A stretch of 64,000 bases of DNA from Isoperla grammatica (Eukaryota; Arthropoda; Insecta; Plecoptera; Perlodidae): NCBI GenBank assembly GCA_945910005.1, contig OX246746.1:19294932-19358931 (forward strand), read 5' to 3'. A program made the position numbers and the translations under genes. The notes under the pieces are model-generated. The model was given only the letters and a program-made list of their open reading frames with translations, had not been told where the DNA came from and did not search any database. Positions 35,800 through 48,854 of the stretch are shown one piece after another. Numbering within the stretch: position 1 is the first letter of the stretch; the number at the start of each line of letters is the position of its first letter.

Positions 35800-36480
35800 A
35801 TGTATGTGATATGTCTTGTAGGTAGAAAGTAGGCTATACGAAGATGTATAGATCAGGTGAAACCAACAATATAAGCTATATGGACATATTGGCATAGTTC
35901 TCAAAATAAGGGCATGAAAAGTAGCCTATGAATAAGAAGTGTGTTGGATGCACGAGGTTTTTGCCTGTAGGTAAATCGTCCACCTCTTTAAAGTCGTGAA
36001 GTTGATGTTTACTTTATACAATCAAAATACGTCTGAATTATTTTTCAAACTGTAAGATCAAAAATGAAAGGCAACACCAGTGCGATGTGGTTTTCAAAGA
36101 ATAATACAAAGGTGATTAATCTTGAAGGGCGAAAGTTTCTTCGAATAACGGGCGCAGATAAACACAGTTGAAAATTGTCATTGTTTTCACCAAAACAATG
36201 TAAACGAAAACAACAACACTCCTCTGACACAGGTGATTGTCTTCGTGGGAAAGTTCTGTTCAAACAGAGGCATAGACGCATGATTAATATCTATTACTCG
36301 CTTTCTATTATCACTTATAAGCAAAGCGCTTCGAGGATTACGCGTCACACCATTCAGTACGTCCTAAGTATCGTATATTACCGTCTCGATGGATCACCCT
36401 GGTTACAAAGTACTCAATATTTTGATTGAAAATCAAAAATAATTTGAATGGAAACAAATAGTTTATTTATTTTATATATG
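35800..36480. other. Unassigned AT-rich DNA
   Basis: No supported gene or repeat. Confidence 0.4.
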
Positions 36481-36481
36481 T

Positions 36482-36802
36482 ACAGTCGCATCAAATTAAC
36501 TTGCAATGTGTTGTCGTCACGTATTATGTAATAGGGAAGTGACGCGTGTGACAACTACCAACCTAAATCTAGTTGCATCCTGTTCTCTTGCCTAAAGTAT
36601 TGTAGTGATAATATCGCCCGCCTGTTGTCAGACGTGGTGGGGTCGCATTCCATTCACGGTCAGTGCAGTCAATGCAGTGGACAATAACAATACAGGTATC
36701 GGGAAATCCCGCGGTGAATGCCGTTGAAATGGACCGTGTGGAGCGACCGGCTCTTCTCACAATTTTAGGGGACACCTGGCTTCTTACGGCGTGGCCAGTA
36801 TA
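36482..36802 (+). mobile_element. tRNA-Asp-like SINE, copy 2
   Basis: This is a close match to 18283-18607 over the whole length, including the 100 bp 5' of the tRNA-like block at 36595-36660. Differences are scattered substitutions plus a few-base deletion near 36776 (CACCTGGC versus CACCACCTTGC). It is the better-preserved copy in the tRNA region (CGCCCGCCTGTTGTCAG). Confidence 0.75.
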
Positions 36803-36834
36803 TGTATTTATTTACGGGTTAAGATCGTGAATGA

Positions 36835-36960
36835 CAGTATCGCAGTTTATAATGTAGCAACGACGCTAATCGAGACGATGAGTACCCGAAGAAACACACA
36901 GCAGACATGGTGTTTATCCTAAGAAAGACTTCTAACCTGGAACGCAGGAACCGCATTTTT
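36835..36960 (-). mobile_element. SINE family 2, degenerate copy
   Basis: GCAACGACGCTAATCGAGAC + GATGAG, then AACCTGGAACGCAGG (inverse of a B-box region), match the copy at 43090-43265. The B-box itself is damaged. Confidence 0.55.
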
Positions 36961-36964
36961 TATA

Positions 36965-38600
36965 CAGAGCAACGACTATAATCCATCTAGGTCATTACGC
37001 CGCCACCATTACAGTAACGTTTATCAATTTCAAATGTACATTATTTGTTTTGTCTATAGAAATATAAAAACCCAGAATGCGCCAAAAAGTTCAATCTAGT
37101 TTTCGAGTTAAAGATTCATTGAGATTAATGATGGCTGCATAAGATCCCATCTAATCTCATTTTTCTTTATTTAAAATGTGGCTTCCGTCGCTTTAATTAA
37201 ATCCAATTTGAATTTTATTGGTGAAGTTTCTTAAATTGTGTCCGTGCAAAAAGACGTGAAATGTAGAATGTATGCGCGGTTAAGTTGTCCCTTTGCGTCG
37301 ATCTGATAAAAGCGCAGACAACTGGTTCTATCATAGTGCATGGCCATTTGCTTATCGAGATCCATCGAGAAGCAGTCGAAATTACTTACACACTTGGATG
37401 CTAAGACTAAGTAAGCATTTACATAATGTTGCAATACAAGATTGTGCAATAGCTCTAACCTGTTATCCAAAACAACGTATGAAAAAATATGTGTATAACT
37501 ATATCCATAATACTATATAATACCAGACTAAATGGGTGATTACTTAACTTGTATATAGGTTGTAAGTAAGACCCACACAAAGATATTAAAAACTGAATCT
37601 ACATATGTGTTTGATTTATGGGATACGTAGGATACAGCACAATGGTGTCGCGTGGTGCATATGACATTTCAGGTCATTGAGATACATAATACAAACACTG
37701 GGAAGATCCACTGTGTTCCCCCAAAAACAGGTTATATATTCTTCATAAAGTTTGCATTATTCGCTTAAAAACTGGTCTAGTTTTAATATGGAGTTATGAT
37801 AAGGAAAGTAAAAACAAAAATTAAACATCCAAAATATATTTTCGTTTTACTAAGTACGAATTTTGCGAAGGTATTTTATTATACATTTGCGAGAACCTTA
37901 TACAAACAATGTAATATCTTCACTTATAAAGTGTTAAAGGTATAGATACTAACGATACAAATATTTTGAAAATAACAATAAATACAAATTAATTGAAAGT
38001 ATTAATAATAATTGCAAATTATTGTATTGGGCAATATTGGGTGACTGCATAATACTATAAAAACTCGATCCAAGGTTCCCTTGTGTCTAGCATATGCATA
38101 CACATCACGATTTTGAAGTTATTCATCTGGAGACTTCTCATATTTCCAACGGGAGGGTCTACGCGCTACATTAAGGTAATTTAACACTATACAAATGCTT
38201 CAATTATAACCGAAAACCCTATGTTTAGAGAAACGCAATTGAAATTAATGTCCTCTGCTCATAAAATGAAAGAATTGTTCTTAGGTTCCTGGTTGATGCA
38301 TCTGCTCTTAAAATAACCCTTATTTTCGTTCGTCGCAAGGAGCGAAATATTTTAAAATAGAGTTGGTTCAACTCATTAGTACGAGAGAAGCTGGAAGACT
38401 TAGACAATTATAACTGGGACAAGAGTAATAAACATTAATGAATACATCAGACTTGTGCTAACAAAGGGTTGGAGATTGAACCAGAACACGACACTGTCAA
38501 CACAGAGGGAACACAACTTGGCCAGAGCTTTTACTTCTTGTCACTTCTTATCTCTCTCTTCTTCTTCTGTTGTGTTCTTGTCTCACTTGCTGTACATAGT
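36965..38600. other. Unassigned AT-rich DNA
   Basis: No gene or repeat could be supported. Confidence 0.4.
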
Positions 38601-38611
38601 TTTAACAAGGA

Positions 38612-38637
38612 GGGGGGGGGGGGGGGGGGGGCGGGGG
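38612..38637. repeat. Poly-G tract (20 G, C, 5 G)
   Basis: This is the longest G homopolymer in the window. It is liable to slippage and sequencing error, so its length is uncertain. Confidence 0.9.
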
Positions 38638-38687
38638 TAGACACAATATTAAAAACTAACAAAATTTACGTGTTTTTAACGGTATTT

Positions 38688-38758
38688 TGTTTATCATTAT
38701 TTTAATCGACTGGTACAAATACACTCGCCGTACTGGTAGATTAAAATAATGATAAACA
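38688..38758. repeat. Perfect 20-bp inverted repeat
   Basis: TGTTTATCATTATTTTAATC at 38688-38707 is exactly inverted at 38739-38758, around a 31-bp spacer. It could form a stem-loop or be a tiny foldback element. Confidence 0.9.
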
Positions 38759-38759
38759 G

Positions 38760-40285
38760 AAAAACAATAAAGATAATGCACTGAAAATACCTCATGCTCC
38801 TAGACCAAAGTATGTTCTTACACCCCAATAAAAATTGTTGATCACTATCATGTATTTCTTGCAAAACTTAGTTCGCAACATTGCCGGTACCGGCGGCTGC
38901 AAAATTAAGAATAAAATAATGTTGGTAGTGTCAGAGATCAACATTTCAATTGCAAAGTTGTTTTAAACTTTTGTATATTACACATACTTTAGAAAACTGA
39001 AAACTGTGATAATAACAGACTGTATTATCGAGAATTCATAAATGCCAAACTGATGTTTTTGGTTTCATTTTATAATATTAAATTTTCCAAAAAATTTGAG
39101 ATGAATAATTGAAAACCATGAAGACTCGCAACATTTAATTTCAGTCGCAAACCAGCAAATTGTAATCTTAGAATGTCTGAAGAAGCCTTGTCCCATATCT
39201 ATTTCCCATCGGTCCTTCATTTGCCTTCCTGGAAAGTAGACGAAGAATTCACGTGTGACATAAGTTAACACGAAACTTTAGCAAAACAAAACCCAAATCA
39301 TATTCGAAACCATATTCGATAATCTGAACTATACGGCCGTTATAGGAACAACTCGTGGTGTACATTGAGATTCATCTCCAGCAATAATAAACAATAACGA
39401 ACACTGCATATACTAAACACAAGCACATAAAACATCCAACTATTCTTTCTTTCAACCTTTGTCGGGCCATCCATTCTAGTTAGACGCCCCTTCATTTGTC
39501 TGAGAGCTGTCGTGAAAAGCGGCGAGCCAAACCCATCAAACACCCATCAGCGCTTGAAAGGACCCGTGTCAGTCACCAGCCTTGCTTGACAAGGTCGACC
39601 GACATAATCGAAAAGTTTGGTGTAATTATTTCATGAACACATTTCAGACCAAATTCAGTCAGTTCTCATTAACTAGACCTATTTTCTCCGTGAGCATTTA
39701 ACAAAGGTCACAATGTATATGAAACAATAGGTCTATACACACACACTGGATTATTAATTTGACCGTGAGCTAGCGACGCCTCGTTTTCATGACTTCAATT
39801 TAGTTGTATAAAAAGTTATAACAATTAAAGTTAGAAACCACCTGGGATGTTGTCCTTAGGAGTTGAGATGTGCGGTCTGCCTATCTGAAGCAGTGTTGAA
39901 ACTCTATCATTACCACGTCCGTAATCTAGACGATTAATCAATTAGAGAAAGGTATGTTTGGATGTGTCAATGCAGCTGAAAGGGCGCACCGCGCATGGCA
40001 TACATACAACCTCTTCCGGATAGGTGTTACAGTCTGGTAATTATAACTTTGTCAGAATCGGAGCCTTGGGACCCTTCATATGGAAATACAATTATTGGTG
40101 AAGCATGGCCATGACCCTTATGTGCATGAATAAATCTCAACTCTCATCTCATCAATACAACAGATGTTTCAATGATGTATGTGCATTGGACTGCCCTGCG
40201 CGTGGAGTCTGCGCACTGGGTGTGACGTATCTCAAGACACAATCACAAGACATGAGACCTCCCGCAAAGTATGGGGAGACAATAG
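38760..40285. other. Unassigned DNA
   Basis: No gene or repeat could be supported. Confidence 0.4.
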
Positions 40286-40289
40286 AGAG

Positions 40290-41702
40290 CCCGTTATATC
40301 ACAATAGCCCTTCGTAGTTGATACTCCCGTGCACTCTTGTACCCTATCACAATAGCCAGCCCTTCATAGTTGACTTGTACCCTAGCACAATAGCCAGCCC
40401 TTCTTCGTTCACTTGTACCCTATCACAATAGCCAGCCCTTCATAGTTCACTTGTACCCTATCACAATAGCCAGCCCTTCATAGTTCACTTGTACCCTATC
40501 ACAATAGCCAGTCCTTCGTAGTTGATTTGTACCCTATCACAATAGCCAGTCCTTCGTAGTTCACTTGTACCCTATCACAATAGCCAGCCCTTCTTCGTTC
40601 ACTTGTACCCTATCACAATAGCCAGCCCTTCATAGTTCACTTGTACCCTATCACAATAGCCAGTCCTTCGTAGTTGATTTGTACCCTATCACAATAGCCA
40701 GTCCTTCGTAGTTCACTTGTACCCTATCACAATAGCCAGCCCTTCGTAGTTGACTTGTACCCTTTCACAATAGCCAGCCCTTCATAGTTCACTTGTACCC
40801 TATCACAATAGCCAGCCCTTCATAGTTCACTTGTACCCTATCACAATAGCCAGCCCTTCATAGTTCACTTGTATCCTTTTACAATAGCCAGTCCTTCGTA
40901 GTTGACTTGTACCCTATCACAATAGTCAGCCCTTCATAGTTCACGTGTACCCTATCACAATAGCCAGCCCTTCATAGTTCACTTGTACCCTATCACAATA
41001 GCCAGCCCTTCATAGTTCACTTGTACCCTATCACAATAGCCAGCCCTTCGTAGTTCACTTGTACCCTATCACAATAGCCTGCCCTTCATAGTTCACTTGT
41101 ACCCTATCACAACAGCCAGCCCTTCATAGTTCACTTGTACCCTATCACAATAGCCAGCCCTTCATAGTTCACTTGTACCCTATCACAATAGCCAGCCCTT
41201 CATAGTTCACTTGTACCCTATCACAAAAGCCAGCCCTTCATAGTTCACTTGTACCCTATCACAATAGCCAGCCCTTCATAGTTCACTTGTACCCTATCAC
41301 AATAGCAAGTCCTTCATAGTTCACTTGTACCCTATCACAATAGCCAGCCCTTCATAGTTCACTTGTACCCTATCACAATAGCAAGTCCTTCATAGTTCAC
41401 TTGTACCCTATCACAATAGCCAGCCCTTCATAGTTCACTTGTACCCTATCACAATAGCCAGCCCTTCATAGTTCACTTGTACCCTATCACAATAGCCAGC
41501 CCTTCATAGTTCACTTGTACCCTATCACAATAGCCAGCCCTTCATAGTTCACTTGTACCCTATCACAATAGCCAGCCCTTCATAATTCACTTGTACCCTA
41601 TCACAATAGCCAGCCCTTCATAGTTCACTTGTACCCTATCACAATAGCCAGCCCTTCATAGTTCACTTGTACCCTATCACAATAGCCAGTCCTTCATAGT
41701 TT
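40290..41702. repeat. 38-bp minisatellite (about 37 units)
   Basis: Units read CACTTGTACCCTATCACAAT + AGCCAGCCCTTCATAGTT. Variants (CTTCTTCG, GTCCTTCGTAG, TTGATTTG) are concentrated in the 5' third and recur at 152 and 190 bp (4 and 5 units). The 3' two thirds is more homogeneous, which suggests recent expansion on that side. Confidence 0.95.
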
Positions 41703-42045
41703 ATAATATGGAGACTCCCGCGCACACTTGTACCAGTGATACTTCGCGGAAAATAGGATCAATTACAAAACAGTCAAAGGTCGATGGTCAACCAGATCGA
41801 GAACAACAAATTTCTTGCAAGTGCGGCATGAGTCAAACGTGTCACCACAGTTATCCTCATATTGTTCACATCTGTGCAGACGAACTGACGTAACTGCTTG
41901 CAGGGAATCATAAATAAACTAATGATTTCTTAATTTTACACAATGCATTTCTTGACAGGTCCATTCATTAGCCATGTGATGTGTTACTTCATTTGTCATA
42001 TGTCTCCCTTACTACCGCATCTAATCGGGCTTTGAAGGTTCAGGA

Positions 42046-42715
42046 CACCTGGCAGCCTAGCTTCCTCATACACTCACTGCACCTGGCAGATTAGCCTTCT
42101 CATATACTTACTGCACCTGGCAGTCTAGCCTCCTCATACACTCACTGCACCTGGCAGATTAGCCTTCTCATATACTTACTGCACCCGGTAGCCTAGCCTA
42201 CACATACACTCAACTACACCTGACAGCCAACCCTCCTCATACACTCACTGCACTTGGCAGTCTAGCCTCCTCATACACTCACTGCACCCGGTAGTCTAGC
42301 CTCCTCATACACTTACTGCACCTGGCAGCCTATTATCCTCATACACTCACTGCACCTGGCAGTCTAGCCTCCTCATACACTCACTGCATCCGGTAGTCTA
42401 GCCTCCTTATACACTTACTGCACCTGGCAGCCTATTATCCTCATACACTCACTGCACCTGGCAGTCTAGCCTCCTTATACACTTACTGCACCTGGCAGCC
42501 TATTATCCTCCTACACTCACTGCATCTGGCAGCTTAGCCTCATCATACACTCAAAGCACCTGGCATTCTAGCCTCCTCATAAACTAACTGAACCTGGCGC
42601 AGCATAGCCTCATCATAGTCCCACTGTTCCTGGCAGCCTATAGCCTCCTCATACACTCACTGCACCTGGCAGACTAGTCTCCTCATACACTCGCTACACC
42701 TGGCAGCCTCATCAC
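42046..42715. repeat. 34-bp minisatellite (about 19 units)
   Basis: Units read CACCTGGCAGTCTAGCCTCC + TCATACACTCACTG. The variant CCTATTATCC recurs at 42331, 42433 and 42501 (3- and 2-unit spacing). Units degrade toward the 3' end. The array is separated by about 340 bp from the unrelated 38-bp array. Confidence 0.92.
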
Positions 42716-42719
42716 AACT

Positions 42720-43085
42720 GGCCGCAACTGGCATCATTGTCGTCTTCTTGGTATCCGCATTATTTCTCTAGTAACCAGGACATAATTAATTATTGTGACC
42801 ATTTTTACGTTGGTTCGGACAACTGTAATAACCTTGCCGACACCATCGCAGGTCTTCTAGTCGAAGAGTGGTATCGTTTCATTTTACTGCCAAACTTGTC
42901 ACATAACAATAAATTATATAAGAAATACGCGTACCATTCTGACAAGAAGATATTTTACATGCAAAATTCTGAGCACACCACATCAGTCCTGTCCTAAAGA
43001 TTTCTTCTGGTTCCACAAGGTCGACCCTTGCTCACGGCTCTCACCGTCTAACATACTCATACAGTCGTGTTGTGGTGAATTCGGT
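42720..43085. other. Unassigned DNA
   Basis: An 86-codon plus frame at 42737-42997 has no recognisable motif; no gene is supported. Confidence 0.4.
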
Positions 43086-43089
43086 TCAA

Positions 43090-43265
43090 TTAAGATGATA
43101 TTTGGGCTATCCCATTACGTCTCATATTTTGGCAACGATTGCTAATTGAGACGATGAGTGGGAGATGAAGATGGTGTGACATGCATACCCAAGCAAGGAT
43201 TCGAACCTGGAACGTAGATACAGTGGTTTACTCGATCAACGCCCAATCGGCCGCGGCCAACCACT
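43090..43265 (-). mobile_element. tRNA-derived SINE family 2, best copy
   Basis: The minus strand has a tRNA-like head with B-box GGTTCGAATCC (near 43197-43207) preceded by GAGTGGTTGGCCGCGGCCG. The 3' part ends CTCATCGTCTCAATTAGCAA then TCGTTGCCAAAATATGAGAC. The tails are shared with 3601, 36835, 61055 and (opposite strand) 63095. Confidence 0.75.
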
Positions 43266-43424
43266 CTGACTCGATATACTTATGAATGATTATGAATTAT
43301 GATTATGAAGAATTAAACGTCAACAATAATATTTTTGCTTCAGTTGTACTTTTCCTCGGTAAACTATAATATATTTACACCCAGGTATGGTTTTCGATAA
43401 TTTTATCAATAAAATGTTCCCCAT

Positions 43425-43625
43425 TGACTTATTTGGCTCAGTGCCACGAAGCGGGTTTTTATTTACGGAGGTCACCAGTTCAATTCCCGCCATCGGCAAT
43501 CGTGATTGAACGTTTTCAAGTATTCCCAGTCGTAAAGCGAATGCTGGGATTTAATCTCAAAAGGACATTTGGGAATTCTAAAGAGCGATACAGTATAATA
43601 TACTCAATAGCAAGGATCGTACTGT
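43425..43625 (+). mobile_element. SINE family 1, degenerate copy
   Basis: TTTGGCTCAGTGCCACG (A-box region), GGAGGTCACCAGTTCAATTC (B-box) and CCAGTCGTAAAGCGAATGCT + GGGAT follow the order of the full copy at 56345-56625. The 3' end is lost or diverged. The open frame across it is not a gene. Confidence 0.75.
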
Positions 43626-43629
43626 GGAA

Positions 43630-46570
43630 TAAGTTCTCCTAACACTGCAATCCTGGCCAACAGCGTCGCTAACAATTAAACACGTGTTTCTGAGAGTATG
43701 TAGTGTTTCATAAATTTCTTTTGTTTTAATTCCTACCCCGATTATGTCCAAGCAAATTCTGCCATATGTATTAAATTATATTCTTGATGTCCATACACTG
43801 TTTTCGTCCACGAGTTCAAACCAACTTTCTACACACCTCTTTGTGAAAACAGACCATGAATTCCGAAGAGGTTTTTTCAACTTTTTTTCTCGTTGCACCA
43901 TTCATATCTGTTTTATAATCATTGTTTTTGTATTGTGTATGTTAAAATGTTGAGTGTAAACAACTCGGTAAATTTTTTACACAATGTATATGTTATTTCT
44001 TGTATTGCTTATAATTTCAATAAATTGATCTTCCATGAGAGCCATCCATGCGGATCGTATTGAAATATGAGTCGAAATATATATAAATACATTGAACAGC
44101 GACGGTATTTGAGAGAAGAAATCGAGCTCGACAAGTAGTGCAACGGAACTATTAATAAATGTTATGCTCAAACAGACAAATTACACCTCGTTAGTTCAAG
44201 CTGGTGTCTCAGTCTTAAAGCAGCTAAAATGACGTCATACTCATAACATAACTGACATTTTTCTATTTTAACAGTTTCCTACTTCGAAAGACGTTATGAT
44301 GCGACGATAAGAATCAAGCAAGTTTCGTTTGCATGTTTAATTGAGTCACACACATCACACATTTGAAAATACCCTCGGTTCATCTTTGTCTGGTTGCTTG
44401 ATAAGCGTGCCTGAAAGATATGTGTCGTGAGAAGAAAACCTCTTTGGTGTTGTCAATCTTGTTGCGTACTAAGGTGTCAACGAGTTGTCGGTGTTCGTCA
44501 GAGATGCGTGCATGATCATGATCCATTGCATTCCTGGTGACTCCACCCATCCGAGATCCGAACAAAGACCCCGGTGCTTCACTCTTCTGTCTTCACTCTT
44601 CACTCTTGCGGCGGTGGAATGTACGTTCGACTGTTCGAGTGCATCGCCAGATTATCGCTCGCGCTGTTTCGACAAAACTAAAAATTCGTTTCTAATGAGA
44701 AAATGATGGAGTACTTGAGCTCGCTCGCTCGCTATGTGGTCGGGTACCGGCTAGCTAGCGGGTACATGAGTCATGAGTCAGATACCCGGACCCGCTACCC
44801 GTTGACGATCACGCATGTGCATGTTGTGGGTTAGTTAATCAAATAAGTAGAATTGGTTTATATTTATTTTTTAACGCGCGGTTTTTGATAAGTGATTTTC
44901 CTAGTTCCTTTACTAAACGTAATCTGGTTCAGCAACATAAATAATTGAGCGCGGTACAATAACATTCAAAACATGGGTCCCGGATTTTTTTATTTTTTGA
45001 TAACTATAATTTTAGTTGAAATAAATCGGATTTTTGTATTAAAACCAAAATTTAAAACTGAAAAATTCAAAATTCAAATATCACTGTACACATTTTTATA
45101 AGACACAACCAGCAATAAATTAGTTTTTAGAAAAAGGGAAATAATTGTAACTGGGCATAGTGAACACAGGGCAGTGTATTGTTGTGAGTTAGAATGAGAC
45201 TAATCTAGAGTAGGCACATTACAGACGTGGATGTTTGTGTCCAGTGTCATTGTTAGCCAGTCACCACATTATTGAACATCATTTTTGAAAGATTTTATTT
45301 AAAATTATTGTTTTTTTCTTTAGTAAAGACATGCAGTTCTAAATGAATGCGTTTTCTTCATCGAAAACAGAAACATATGGCAGTTAATAGTTAGTCTAAT
45401 AACTCTGATGTCTAATAAGTTGGTGTACGCAGACGGACACATGACGTAATCAACATTTCCATCAAATAAAGCTGGATTCTAACATTGAAGGTCTTGACTC
45501 GAGCTCGAAGCACCGCAATGAATGGAACTCATAGTTACTAAATTCCTCCAGGATTTTTTCCCAACTCAAAACGAACCCAGTCGCAATCATTTATATTGTT
45601 AGACGTTACTGGTTCATTAGTATTAGTGATCAGACCTGAACCTTTGACCTAGGGATGCTCAGTATTCATCCGGAGTATAATCTACAAGGGTCTCTTCGTT
45701 AGAAATGAAATCCGCCAAACTGCTTATTTATGTTAATTATCCAACCTAGAATGCTTGAGATGATGAAAATAATTCTCTGTTTTTATTGGCAACCCTGACG
45801 GAAGACTTTCGACTTAATTTGGTCACAACTTCGGCATCGGAGAGCAACTTTTTACAATTCGCGTAAGAAGCGCGGCATGTGCAGCAAAGGCTTATCTCCT
45901 ATCTATGCAGTGATACGGGACACGGCTCATTGCGTTCAGCTACTCAAGATTATATATGTGAGCGAGGGCGCTATTTTCTAACACTTTTATTAATAAGCTC
46001 TAGTTGAATCATATCTCATGAGGCGTTGGACTTGAAATGAATGGCTGATGAGATAGGTTTGCAGGGTCACTGTCTTCATTACAACATAACAAGTGATATT
46101 ATACTCTTCATTTGCAAGATGAAATAATTAAAGGCAACTCGACTTTTCTAGCTAAAGAGTAATATCATCATCATCATCCCTTTCTTTAAACTGAGTACAT
46201 TTAATCATTTTTCTAATTTTAAAAGACTTGTTTCCTAAAACTAATAATATCTCCTCACATATTGTAGTGTCACTCTTTTAACTTAATTTATATTTAAAAA
46301 GAAATGCCATAACTTGCTTGAATTTTGTTACGTCTTATCTTGTGTTTCTGTCCCCATTTTTCAAGGAATTGACGTGATAAAACGAGGGATGCGAAATACG
46401 AATGTCTGTCATTAGAATGACTGACTATGACAAGCGCCATGCAGTGAATGCAAGTGTAGACCAAAGTAGACCGATTGGGCCCTATTACCTTTTAGATTTG
46501 TATGCGTTTTGTTCTAAGTTACTAAAATATACAGAGCTTTCACATGTATTGACAACAAACAACTAAAAAT
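43630..46570. other. Unassigned AT-rich DNA
   Basis: No gene is supported. A 61-codon minus frame at 44380-44565 has a protein-like look but no splice or start context. 44715-44815 is a GC-rich patch with GCTC and CTAG short repeats and GGTACC/GGGTACC inverted words. Confidence 0.4.
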
Positions 46571-46573
46571 AAC

Positions 46574-46613
46574 TCACCCCCCCCCCCCCTATCCCCCCCC
46601 CCCCAAAAAAAAA
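46574..46613. repeat. Poly-C then poly-A tract
   Basis: About 14 C, a TAT interruption, about 13 C and about 9 A in a row. Confidence 0.9.
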
Positions 46614-46619
46614 GTGAAA

Positions 46620-48230
46620 AATTTCTAATTCGAACACGGTGTGTATACAGATACAATTGATAAGAGTTGATTTGACTATTTCGCAACACTAAAGATGATT
46701 CTAGTTCGGATAGGAGATTACATCAAATCTATTCCAGTACAAGTTTCAGTGGTCCGATAATAAAACTGCAGCAGCCAAAGATCCTTCACCTTTGCTCTGA
46801 AGGGTTCAATGATCACAATCCTTACCCTAGACTAAACAGATCATGAATGGGCGCAGCACTTGTTCAATGAAGACATAAGCACATGTTTACAATACTATCG
46901 CACTTAATGGGATAAGGAATACATTCGCATTTTGATAATGTGTGCAAGACTGTTTTGCGTATACGTGAAAGCGAGCTTACATAATGAATGAATGCTTCTG
47001 TGGAGAGTGCAGTGCTGTAGCTAGCTAGCTAGCGTCATTGTTTTCACTTTTATGAGCATTATCTCAACGGGGTTATTTACTCCACAAATGAAAATGATTC
47101 CCTCTCCGGCTTAAGATCACGTCTGGACTGGAGCTAGAGTAAACTTAGCCGTAAACCCTCAGAGCGCGTGCCTACAGACATTAAACATAGATAAACCAAC
47201 TTACGAGTCCTGTCTGGCTATTACGTGTTGTATCTCTCTGTATATCTATAGCATGTTCCATTTTATAGCACTTTCAACTAAACTTATGGATATTTCAGTT
47301 TGTAGCATCTATTGTTCTCAATTGTCGCGTTTTGTAATGTTCATGTGTTTATCCGATAAAAATACAAAAATCTATATGCTACAAAAAATTCATAGTTTTT
47401 AACATGAAGTCGACAGTACAGAATCACCTACTACAATAGTATAGATGAAAACATTCGCTTAACACAGCTTAAGGTAAGAGGAAAAGATCGAAATGTGGAA
47501 GCATCGTTTGGCCATGTATTGTCTATTTTAGAAATTATAATGAAACTGGTATCTGAATGAAATTACGAATATGTTTCCACCGTAAATCGGATTTGAGACT
47601 AAAAATATGACAAAATTAGGGAAAACGAATTATATCAGGTGTATTTAGTAGGTTTGTCACCATGCTACTTCCGATATGACACTTCATGTCAGTTATAGCA
47701 CTTGGTACCGTAATCAGAGTGTGTATTTTAAGAATCCTGAGAGCTTGAAATGTCGAAAAATGTATTTTAAAAGAACATGAAAATGAAATCGCATTATATT
47801 ATTTCGCATCAATCGGAATGTTAATATTTTGTCGTATCTCTAGTATGTAAGGTGGGTTACCTCGTAAGCTGTTTTGTTACCGGGCATACCTGGACATTGA
47901 CGCAATACGATGACCTTACTGCGGAAGCTTAAATTCTCCGACATTTGAGAACAAAACCTCATTTGCATTCCATACCGCAGTAGAAATTACTACTTGATCA
48001 CGATACAAGAACGCTTCGTACATACGACACTCATTTTATATTCAATTTATTGATTGCAAGGAATGACGTGATTTTCCCCGAAACGGAGCCACCTTTATTT
48101 TACTAAACTCAGAGTTACCTCACATTATAATCTTACTTTTCTTTTTTCTATTCATACTTTCTGTCCATACAAACTCCTCTATAAATAAGTTTCTAGTTTT
48201 CGAACATAAATTCCAATTTGTAATCAGTAG
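46620..48230. other. Unassigned AT-rich DNA
   Basis: No gene or repeat could be supported apart from a 16-bp (TAGC)n at 47018-47033. Confidence 0.4.
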
Positions 48231-48233
48231 TAT

Positions 48234-48251
48234 TTAGGTTAGGTTAGGTTA
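48234..48251. repeat. Interstitial TTAGG run (insect telomere motif)
   Basis: Three TTAGG units plus TTA. TTAGG is the canonical insect telomere repeat; such a short run can arise by chance or by break repair. Confidence 0.6.
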
Positions 48252-48854
48252 TATAAAAAGCCAGATCCAATATCTTGTCAAGAAATATTACCGTCTTCAT
48301 TATTACGGTATTACAAGAATAATGTTCTGTTGCTGCAGACAATGGCAGAAGTGAGAGAGAAGATGATGATTATTGCTCCCCGGGCAGTGCATTATGTCGA
48401 ACTAAACGAGTCATACATCAAACAAGCCAATTTCTCTATGATTAATTCTGGGAAAAGGAGTGTTTTTTACGGGAGTGGCAAAGTGGGGAGCTCGTGGTAA
48501 TTACTGCATCCTATGCACACATCTACTATCAGATTAAGAAAAGGTGACTCTTGATTAAGAAAAGTAAATAAAATAATGAATAATGATGCAATTAAAGTAC
48601 GATACAATACAAAACTTTTAAAATTATGTTATTATATTCATGAAAATATCCGTTAATAATGTTTTATTGATGTCATATTTTTTGTCACTGTTACAACAAT
48701 AGTAAAATGTTAAACCGTGAAAAACGCGTTTTCAAGCTAAGTTGCATTAAATAAAGCTTTGCAGTAGCTAAAGTACTTGAACAACGTTTAAAATTTCATT
48801 GATATACAATAAAAAAAACAATGCTGTATCTTAAGGTAAGTTTCTCTTGTGACA

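Noticed and set aside
26590..42715. CRISPR arrays
   Set aside because: The arrays are contiguous tandem units without unique spacers, in a eukaryotic context.
44380..44565. Protein-like 61-codon minus frame
   Set aside because: No acceptor, donor or start context could be identified; too short to support alone.
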